Below, one piece after another: positions 56,273-64,000 of a DNA stretch of 64,000 nt. A model generated the notes under the pieces. That model did not search any database. It was not told the DNA's origin and saw only the letters and a program-made list of their open reading frames with translations. The stretch is from Larix kaempferi (Eukaryota > Streptophyta > Pinopsida > Pinales > Pinaceae). The stretch is taken from positions 12,810,501 through 12,874,500 of the forward strand of contig BSBM01000179.1 in assembly GCA_027924585.1 (NCBI GenBank), written 5' to 3'. Each line of letters starts with the position of its first letter. The stretch's first letter is position 1. The position numbers were made by a program, and so were the translations under genes.

Positions 56273-57617
56273 TTTGGAAGGAGACAGACTTCTTACTTAT
56301 AAGAATAGAGTCTATATTCCAAATGCGGCAGATTTAAGGAGGATCATTTTGGATGAAATCCATAAAGCCCCATACTCTGGTCACCTAGGATATCAGAAAA
56401 CAATTTCTACAGCAAGAAAATATTATTTCTGGCCAGGAATGAAGAAGGACATCGCTGAATACATTTCTAAGTGTATGAAATGTCAACAGGTGAAGGTTGA
56501 ACACTGACACCCAGCAGGTTTATTGCATCCATTGCCAATCCCAGAATGGAAATGGGAAGTAATTTCCATGGATTTTATTATAGGGTTGCCAATGACTGTG
56601 AAACAACATGATTCCATCATGGTTGTGGTGGACAAGTTAACAAAGGCAGCGCATTTTATACCGGTTAAATCCACACATAAAGCTGATGCCATTGCAAATA
56701 TTTTCATGAAGGAAATTTTCAGATTACATGGATTGCCTAAGGAAATAATTTCTGACAGGGATACCAAGTTCACTTCCAATTTTTGGAAGGGTCTCTTCGC
56801 AGATTTGGGTACACAGTTGAGCTTTAGTACCACGTACCATTCTCAAACAGATAGGAAAAAAGAAAGAGTAAATCGGGTGCTTAAAGACATGCTCCGCATG
56901 TATGTAATGGACAAACCATCCAAGTGGGAGGATTATCTACACTTGGTAGAATTTGAATATAACAATGGGAAACAATCATCGTTGGGAATGAGTCCTTATG
57001 AGGCTTTGTATGGAAGAAGGTGTAGGACACCAGTGACTTGGGACAATCCAGTGAACATAATTGTACTTGGGCCAGAATTGCTTAAGGAAATGGAGCAAGA
57101 AGTTGCCAAGATCAGACAGAATTTAAAAACAGCCCAGGATAGACAGAAAAGCTATGCAAATAAGCATAGGGTACTTAGGGAATTTAGTGTTGGGGATCAT
57201 GTGTTTCTTAGAGTGAAGTCAAGAAAGAGTTCCTTGAATCTTGGGAGTTGTGCCAAGCTATCACCTAGATATTGTGGGCCATTTGAAGTGCTTGAAAGAA
57301 TAGGGCCAGTTGCATATAGACTTGCATTGCCTGCTAGCACTAAAGCTCATAATCTTTTTCATGTCTCTTTGCTTAAGAAATATGTACATGATTCTAACCA
57401 TGTGATTAATTGGGATGTGATCCAGGTGGAACCCAAGGGAGAGTTCCAAACCGATCCATTGTGCATCTTAGACAAGAAGGTAACATTGCTTTGGAACCGA
57501 GCCATCAGACAGGTAAAGGTGCAATGGAAGCACTACGGTCCCGATGAGGCTACATGGGAGCTGGAGGATTCCATGAGGGTGGCATATCCATTTTTGTTCA
57601 ATTTTGATGAGCACTGA
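56273..57617 (+). CDS. pol: Gypsy-2 integrase with chromodomain (one in-frame stop)
   Basis: Still the same frame. The HHCC zinc domain has His in 'HKAPYSGHLGYQK' and Cys in 'CMKCQQ'. TGA 56505-56507 follows 'VKVEH'. The core has the DDE residues in 'ISMDFI', 'ISDRDTKF' and 'KKERVNRVL'; the 'TDGQTER' motif is altered to 'TDRKKER'. The GPY/F module is 'YCGPFEVLERIGPVAYRL'. The chromodomain near 57440-57605 includes 'QVKVQWKHYGPDEATWELED'. Termination is at TGA 57615-57617, 28 bp before the 3' LTR. Confidence 0.94.
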
Positions 57618-57631
57618 GGACAATGTTAATG

Positions 57632-57645
57632 TAAGAGGAGGGGAA
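57632..57645 (+). promoter_or_regulatory. Polypurine tract of gypsy-2
   Basis: TAAGAGGAGGGGAA directly before the 3' LTR start; primer for plus-strand synthesis. Confidence 0.88.
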
Positions 57646-59176
57646 TGTAACATCCCCATTTTGACCCCCTTTTTCATTAAATCATAAATGATGTAAATAT
57701 TGTTATTTAATCATGGTGAGGAGCTCAAGGCCAAGGCCTCACCATTGATTTAGCGTTTTATGTATCGGCAATTAAAAATAGATGCATGTGGTTCTTGTGC
57801 TAGATAGGCACAATGTAAATTAAGACATCATGTAAATACGAGTTTTAATGAAAAACCCACAACTAGCTATGCAATGCAACAAAGAGATGGGGGCATGATT
57901 CTACAAGGAATAGGGGGGGCGAATTATTCAAACCCTTGAGCCAATGGTGATAAGCCAGATGTCAATGAATAAACCACCAACTACCCATTTTGGGTTATGC
58001 ACCCAATCATTTAATTCTTCCGGAAATTGGTTGAGGTAGTTAATGCCTTGGGAATGAAGAGGTATGGCAGCCAATTTCGTGCATGGGCAAGCCATCAACC
58101 TGGAAAAACGTACTTTTGCTTCTGGGGCAAGAAACCACCCACGAAATGGTTCCCAAAGCCATTCTGAACCCATAGTCTTTCCTCTCACATGCAGTCTGAG
58201 CTAGCTGGGCTTTCCCCATCACGTTTTTTACCAATTTCCTGCATTTTTCCATAGTTGGGAGCTCGTTTTTGTGTTGCACAGTGGCTGGGAGAAAGGGAGT
58301 CACGTTTTGGGGGTTTATAGAGGTCGTTTCAGCCCCTAGAATGCATATAAACGTTTTCTGAAAACAAATGACTCTCCCAGGGTTTATTTCCCATCTACCA
58401 GTTCGTTTTGGTTGCCCACATTTTTCAACACTTGTATTTTTGTTGTTGGGTGCATCCTTGCATTAGTTTGAACTGTGAGCAAGAAATTAGGAGTGGAAGT
58501 GGACCTGAATTGGCTTGATAAACCTAGTGAGGGGGATAACCTCTCAAGAAGATCAAGAGGGATGGCTACTCTTCTATGCACACCTTGAACAATATTAGAT
58601 TGGAAGGTATGGCCCGAGGGACTGTGTAGTAGTGAAGGGAGTACTTCCATGTGCCAGGTGTGTAGGTATTGTGGGATCCAAGCTAGATAGATCTTGTAGA
58701 GGGTAGCCATATCTCTATGGATGATCCCACTAGCTTAGCAATTCTTCCTTCCATTGCCTAACAGCCTGATAAACCCAACTGTAGATTGGCTTGGCTGATT
58801 TGGTGTATCTTTGGGCTATGTGTGAGTCTGTTGTTCCCTGATTCCTTATAGAGATCATGCCCAGTTCGAGGGTGGCAGTGTGCTGAGATATTGATGATCA
58901 CAACTGGCTTATGGTTGGGTGGAACATTGTAGTTGCATAGCCAGTTGCTCGGGGCTACTTGTTATAAGATAAGTACTCTCTTGTGTTAACTTTGCAATTA
59001 TTTATTTGATGGATGTGTTATTGAAATTACTTCCGCTATGTTTTCTTATAATTATACATTTCCATATGTCTTTTTATATTATGTGAATGCTTATTTAAAA
59101 GTTCATGGGGCTAGATTCCTTGGCTTCAATCTAACGTTCTCTCCATCGCACTGGTATGATGGGTGGGGACATTACA
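57646..59176 (+). repeat. Gypsy-2 3' LTR (1,531 bp)
   Basis: Same ends as the 5' LTR, about 50 differences by eye, including small indels near 57804 and 58960. TATAAA is at 58346-58351. It is followed by ATCTA. Confidence 0.96.
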
Positions 59177-59181
59177 ATCTA
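59177..59181. repeat. Target site duplication of gypsy-2, right (ATCTA)
   Basis: Matches 49996-50000; gypsy-3 leader sequence resumes here. Confidence 0.97.
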
Positions 59182-59736
59182 GGCCATTCATAGTAGACCA
59201 TAATCTAATCCCGTCTACTCTGCTCCACTTAGATGCCAAATAGGAACTCAACATTGTTTTTATCCTACCGCCCATGAATTCATCTGATGTGGATGGTCCA
59301 CGCCATACCCTATATCCGCATGGATCCTCCATGTCACATCTTTTTCCACATGGAATGGGTGGGGTCCATCTCAAAATTTCCCAATTTTCCAAAATTTCAT
59401 AATTATGTGGAATTTTTAATTTAACAAGAAGGGTTTTATTACAAAATTAATTCTGGCCTTTTCCCCCCATTTTGGAACTTCTCCTTGATTTAATAGATTC
59501 AAATTTTCCATTGATAGGCACACAAATTTTGAAAATATTTTCCAAATATCTCACACTGATCTACCTAGTATTGCTAGCGACCATAAAATATGATTCATTG
59601 CATTGATAAAAAAACCATTTGAGAACTAAATACACATATTTTCATAGAAGAATTTCATCAAACACTTCCAATGCAAATTATGATTTCTGCCTGTAAGTGT
59701 GAATTTTGGTCCATACATACATAGTGTTGCAATCAA
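59182..59736 (-). other. Gypsy-3 leader, distal part
   Basis: Non-coding. It starts as the likely continuation of the 96-bp array and ends at the gypsy-3 primer site. An 88-codon minus frame (59392-59126) spans the gypsy-2 LTR boundary, so it cannot be an old gene. Confidence 0.65.
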
Positions 59737-59750
59737 GGGCTTTGATACCA
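59737..59750 (-). promoter_or_regulatory. Primer binding site of gypsy-3
   Basis: The minus strand reads TGGTATCAAAGCCC, three bases (GAG) from an LTR-like terminus '...ggggatgtgaca' ending at 59754. This places the 5' LTR of gypsy-3 at higher coordinates. Confidence 0.8.
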
Positions 59751-59753
59751 CTC

Positions 59754-60215
59754 TGTCACATCCCCATCCACCAATTTGGCTAAGAATAACGAGCATAATG
59801 GGTTGTGGGATAAGAGATAGAAGCCTGTAGGTGTTTCCTTTTCCATGGTGGCCTCATAGCCCAGCACAGGAGAAAACCTCTTAGAAGAAAGAGTATATGC
59901 TAGATAGAGTGCCTATGGCTGGGTGAAAAATCGCTCTTGCACAGCTAGTTGCTTGGATCTTCTTTGTTTAAAGATAAGTATTCTTGTGTGTTTGATGTGC
60001 AATGATTTTTATTTATATGCGTGTGACAATTATGCTTGGAATTTGCATGTTATGTGTGTGTGGATCATTTTATTTCCACTGTATGTTTTTATTTCATGTC
60101 TGCACATGCATTTAATTGTATGAATTCGTAATTATGGATTATGGGTGAAATTTTGAGGCCTCGATTCAGTTAATGTCCCCTCTCGCTGGTCGGATTGAGG
60201 TATGGGGACGTTACA
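59754..60215 (+). repeat. LTR of gypsy-4 (462 bp), also abutting gypsy-3
   Basis: Starts TGTCACATCCCCATCC and ends GGGGACGTTACA. From 59797 it is homologous, in plus orientation, to the minus-strand LTR of gypsy-3 (42400-42800). It is far shorter than the gypsy-2 (1.53 kb) and gypsy-3 LTRs and seems to lack their first about 900 bp. Its first about 20 bp fit both a plus LTR start and the complement of the gypsy-3 LTR end, because these LTRs have inverted-repeat termini. It may be a fusion of the two LTRs. Confidence 0.7.
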
Positions 60216-60218
60216 AAG

Positions 60219-60231
60219 TGGTATCAGAGCT
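60219..60231 (+). promoter_or_regulatory. Primer binding site of gypsy-4
   Basis: TGGTATCAGAGCT, three bases (AAG) after the LTR end at 60215. Plus orientation. Confidence 0.9.
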
Positions 60232-61910
60232 CTAGTTACAATATCGGAGCTATATGGGCCGTGTTGGCAGGAGGTTTGGTAAGTTAGCATTGCGGATGCT
60301 GCGACAAGTAAGAAGATATCGCGTAAGGAAGAAAGCTGGGCGCAAAGGAGAATATTTTATGTCTTTTTGAGTCGGTTAGACCGCAACATGCGGGTTTTTG
60401 GGTCATTTGGACCATATGTTATGTAATTTTGGGTCAATTGTACTGTAGTATGTAGGTTTTTGCATCATTTGGACCGTGTTAGTTAGATTTTGGGTCATTT
60501 GCTCAAAGCGTCAATTAGGAAGTTGTTAGTAAGTGGACACGCAATGTAAAGGTGGAAGCCTATTTATAGTCATAGAGTCATATGTGTTGAAGAACCTAAG
60601 AATGGAAGTGGGAGCGGATATGCATCTGTAATTGTGATCAAAAGTTATCTGTGAGATCTATGTTTTTGCAGAGATATTGTATTAGGGTTTTGTTGAGTTA
60701 ATATGACATGACAGAGCTGCTTTGCGAAATCCCTGTGCATCTTTTGTTCACTTATGGTAATGCATGTTGCGATATATGAATGATGCTATGTTTTCTTGCT
60801 GCAATTAATGCTTTACTGTTATACCTGCTGTGATGAATATTTCTATTGAGTGATGCTATGAATACAATGCTGTCGAACTTAAATGCATAGATATATTTCA
60901 TAATGTCGCAATAAGTTTAAGTGATCGTTTCTGCAAACATCCTCCTTCATTCGACAGAAACATGGTTCCGTCAACTATCCCTTGAACATCTCGGGTGAGA
61001 CCTCATCTGCTCCGTAGGTGTTGCTGGACGGGGTAAAACCCGTTTGGGATGGTGCTCAGGGAGATTGCGGTGGGTTGGATGTCGACAGTGAGTGGAACCC
61101 CTGTCGACTGGGATTGAGTCAACAAATGGTTCCATTGCCGGGACCGTGTGCGAAGTGAAAGGAGGATATGTTGTGGCATTCGAAGCAACCAGAGATACAA
61201 AGCTGGTTTGATAAGAAGTTGCAGGAATTTGTTGAGGAAGAAATTCAGAACACTCGACTGATAGTAGATCAGTTGGTGGGAAGATATATTCATGACGGTT
61301 CGCACGAATGGTTTTTCTGTGAATTCCAGTCATTTTGTACAAATGGTTGGAGAAGTTGACCTTCCAGAAGAGGAACTTCCAAGGTGGTGAACCGATGACC
61401 TAGACCCCGGAGCTGATCCAAGAACTATAAGAAGTCGACAACAAGGGGTCGCGGGCTGTCGAAGTGTGGATCAATAGCATATTGGAAGGATATATCACTG
61501 AATTTGTGGTTGATATGCAAAAATCTTATAGTGAAGCTAAAAGATATTTCTTCCGTGGACCACGAAGAAGGTTTCTTCTATCGCTCCAACTGTCCATTAA
61601 GATGCTTATTTGCGAGAAGGGTATATTGAAGATGCATCTGGATCAGTAAACAACTTGGTGGGAAGAGGTCGTGGGTATCGCGATAGATGGGGGGCAGTAC
61701 ATGGAATGATAAGGGGTAGATGGGTGCAGGTCATGACGAGACTGTGAGTGAAGCTGAGGAAGAGAGTGGTCTTACAAGGGGAGGAGCAAGGTTTCGACAG
61801 GAGAAGAGGCATAGGACAGGAGAAGGTCCTGTTGCGATCGAGCTGCAAGGCTGAAAAGGAAGACCACACGGGATGAAGTGACCTCACAGTCCGAACAAGG
61901 ACAACCAGGC
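60232..61910 (+). other. Gypsy-4 leader, with short repeats and a relic frame
   Basis: Four copies of a ~31-bp unit ('ttttgggtcatttggacc') start near 60396, 60427, 60458 and 60487. Between 60975 and 61359 the plus frame shared with gag is mostly open (two stops) and encodes 'SWFDKKLQEFVEEEIQNTR'. It might be an N-terminal gag extension but I cannot confirm it. Competing minus-strand frames (61342-60971, 61305-61003) overlap and are not supported. Confidence 0.45.
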
Positions 61911-61911
61911 T

Positions 61912-63790
61912 ATGCCTAGGATAGAGGAAGGACCAAACCCTAGCGCCAGTGTACCCACACCTCCTCTCACTATTTATCAACCAGTGAGAAACACAACCTC
62001 AATACCACTATGTCAACAAAATTTGATTACTATTAGTTCAACAACTGCGAGAAGGAAGTCCATAATGGCGGGCGAGGATACAAAGTCACCACTGTTCCAT
62101 GGAAATGGGATAGATAACCCTGAACAGTACTGGTTTTTATGTGAAGCAGTGTGGACTGTAAAGCAGATCATTGATCATAATGCTAAGAAAGGACAGCTAG
62201 TGACAACTCTACAAGGTCGTGCATTAGATTGGTTTATGAAGTTTGTTCTAGTCCCTATAGGAGCTCTAGAGAAGACACTAGCCGATATCAGGGACGGATT
62301 GATTGCAGAATTCTGAAAACCCAAGTCCGAAGCACAGTATATTACAGAATTGAAATAAATTAAGCAGTATCCCAATGAAACGGTGTGGGATTTTGACCAG
62401 CGGTTTAAGATGCTGATGGTGAGGTTTAGTTTTGATATGAGTGCTGTCCAACACAAAGAATGGTTCATCATGGCACTGCTCCCACACATTCGACTACCGC
62501 TGAAGCAGCAAAATATTGCAACACCCAGTGAATCCCTGGAGATCGCAATGTGGTTGGAAGCATCGCCAATTGGTGAAAACGAAGTCGGGATGTTGCAGAT
62601 TCAGACATAACTTGCTAACTTGACTATACAGCTGCAAGATCTTAAGAATGGAAAGGAACAGCGTCAAGAAGTATGGTGTACACGATGCTCAGGAGAAGGG
62701 CATACTAAGGACAATTGCCCTGACTTCCAAAATTATCTGGTTTCAGGAGCACCAAATCCATTGAATGGTGGTGGCATGCCATGGTGTCGTGTTTGTTAGG
62801 TATATGGGCACCGCCATGAGGAGTGTCCATACATGCAGAAGATGGTCACCAAATCGATGAATCTGTATTGCACATTCTGTAAATTTGTGGGACATGATGA
62901 CAAAGATTGCTGGGAATATGGGTTGCTTCATGAGAGAACGTACGATGCATTCTATGTGAAGGACGACCAGCGTGCCGTACAATAACTGCAACCACGGCCA
63001 CAAGTAGTCTAGCCACTACCCCAACCGTAGGTGCAGTTTGTACCGCAGCAGCAACCACATCAATTTATGCCACAATATGCTCCGATGCAAATGGCTCCAC
63101 AGTAGCTACAGTATGTTCAAAAACCGTAGTATGCGCAACAAGGACAAGGCATGCAACTAGCTATAATGTAGCAATAGTACAACCAAACGTAGTACCAACA
63201 GCAGGGTGGATTCTGAGGAGGATTCCGGGGTGAACACGGTGGAGGATTTGGTCGTAGAGGAGGACAAGGAGGTCGTGGACCTGTTCAGTGTTATCAATGT
63301 GTGGTATGGGGACACTATCAGCGCGATTTCCCACTATTGTAGATGCAGTGTACATTTTTCTTTGTTACAGATCATACAATGGAAAACTGCCCACAGTTGA
63401 TTGTGCAATGGCAGGTAGGAAACGTTCCACAGTTGCAAAATCAGAATCTGGCACAGCAGCCAATATAGAATCAGGTGTAGCAACCGACATAGAACCAGAA
63501 CCAACACTTGAATCAAAATGTTAATATGAATGTGAACCAACCAGGGAATCCACCGATGAACTAGAATCAGGGTGCGAGTGTTGCAACGATTTCTGCGGAG
63601 CCAAGACCACAAGATGCAACTGTCACAGTTATCACTCGTGGAGGCGCAGTGACCAGAGGGGATAGCTCACAACTGCTTATTTGGTTGGCGGGGAAGAAGA
63701 AGGTGTCATTTGATATTGATTCCGAGCACGACACATTCTTTTAGGCACGTCGTGCGATGGACCAAGATTGTGGTAAGGCTATTATTTGCG
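61912..63790 (+). pseudogene. gag: Gypsy-4 gag with five zinc knuckles, stop-riddled
   Basis: A single frame runs from about 61912 to at least 63790 with no detectable frameshift but about 20 stops. The capsid part includes 'FHGNGIDNPEQYWFLCEAVW', 'LQGRALDWFMKFV' and 'QHKEWFIMALLP'. CCHC-type knuckles start at 62677, 62785, 62869, 63289 and 63349. The first three keep all ligands (a TAG sits inside the second); the fourth has Phe for the last Cys, the fifth Phe for the second Cys. Gln-rich linkers separate knuckles 3 and 4 and follow knuckle 5. Most stops are TAG in the Gln-rich parts. The protein would bind and package element RNA. Confidence 0.82.
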
Positions 63791-64000
63791 AGAGGCTGGT
63801 CCATCGGCACCATCTGGAACCTTGCATAAATTTTTGGAGAGTTGTTTTTTGTTGGAAAGGGATCCTGCTGCTCTCGCTAAGATCGAGGGGTTGTTGCAAC
63901 GACTGGCCAGAGGACGGTAGGAGTCCACGGTAAAATCCTTATAGTGACGGAAGACCGTTAAGGAAATGTGCATGAACATACAAATTGGGGACTATGATGT

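Larger units (their letters stand above)
50001..59176 (+). mobile_element. Gypsy-2: nearly complete Ty3/gypsy chromovirus
   Basis: A 9,176-bp element: LTRs of 1,530 and 1,531 bp, Met primer site, leader with tandem arrays, a single-frame gag-pol (52899-57617) with four stops, a polypurine tract and a perfect 5-bp duplication. The LTRs differ at about 50 positions by eye, near 3%, so it is the youngest complete element here. It lies in the leader of gypsy-3, a relative in the opposite orientation. The protein order ending in a chromodomain and the single gag-pol frame are typical of plant chromoviruses. Confidence 0.97.
41377..59753 (-). mobile_element. Gypsy-3: degraded Ty3/gypsy chromovirus, host of gypsy-2
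   Basis: Minus strand, from high to low coordinate: primer site (59750-59737), leader (to 48430, containing the gypsy-2 insertion at 50001-59176), gag, protease, RT, RNase H, integrase, chromodomain, polypurine tract (43757-43746), 3' LTR (about 43745-41377). It is the same family as gypsy-2 by protein similarity, but heavily broken. Its own 5' LTR is not recognisable beyond about 59754, where the gypsy-4 LTR stands instead. Confidence 0.85.
59754..64000 (+). mobile_element. Gypsy-4: 5' part of a Ty3/gypsy element, running off the window
   Basis: LTR, primer site, a leader of about 1.7 kb, then gag with multiple zinc knuckles. No pol is reached by 64000. The gag has a different sequence from those of gypsy-1, -2 and -3 and matches the relics at 28340-30775, so it represents another gypsy lineage. 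Higher CpG and many stops mark it as decayed. Confidence 0.8.

Noticed and set aside
61003-61342. Overlapping minus-strand frames of 100 and 123 codons in the gypsy-4 leader
   Set aside because: Two frames overlap each other and a partly open plus frame in line with gag; no domain seen and CpG-rich composition favours chance openness.

Overview
The window is plant nuclear DNA made almost entirely of nested, mostly broken LTR retrotransposons. No host protein-coding gene, rRNA, tRNA or CRISPR array can be supported. The evidence for a plant is the initiator-methionine primer site (TGGTATCAGAG or TGGTATCAAAG) beside most LTRs, Ty3/gypsy chromovirus polyproteins ending in a chromodomain, several Ty1/copia families, AT-rich sequence, and nesting at least three deep. 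Dense nesting, old copies and long leaders fit a large, slowly purged genome such as a conifer, but the species cannot be read from the sequence.

Block 1 (1 to about 24,100). A degraded plus-strand chromovirus, called here gypsy-1, is the host layer. Its 5' LTR is itself cut by a copia LTR that runs off the left edge. Its integrase gene is split twice by copia elements with exact 5-bp target duplications: copia-1 (4868-14139, plus strand, duplication GATTG) and copia-2 (14327-21127, minus strand, duplication ATTTT). Only 177 bp of integrase lie between them. The two copias are related in LTR and leader. Both carry tandem arrays downstream of RNase H, and copia-1 holds a 2.9-kb piece of an unrelated copia family (family B).

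Block 2 (about 24,100-40,060). Here lie a 5'-truncated second copy of family B (to 27,500), minus-strand gag remnants of the same lineage as gypsy-4, a degraded copia (family C, 32,290-35,993), a primer-site/LTR relic near 37,820, a possible SINE, and several minisatellites.

Block 3 (40,064-59,753). A decayed array of about eight 177-bp units is followed by gypsy-3, a minus-strand chromovirus. Its 3' LTR contains a foldback element, which in turn contains a solo LTR with a perfect duplication (GATGT). Its 5' leader holds a 96-bp tandem array, and into that array inserted gypsy-2 (50,001-59,176, plus strand, duplication ATCTA). Gypsy-2 is the best-preserved element: its gag-pol is one reading frame of about 1,570 codons with four in-frame stops and no frameshift.

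Block 4 (59,754-64,000). The 5' part of gypsy-4, with a short LTR, a primer site, a leader and a gag with five zinc-knuckle motifs. Its LTR has a primer site facing outward on each side, an odd head-to-head arrangement with gypsy-3.

LTR differences counted by eye are about 6% for copia-1, about 5% for copia-2 and about 3% for gypsy-2. With the nesting this gives the order: gypsy-1 and gypsy-3 oldest, then the two copias, then gypsy-2.
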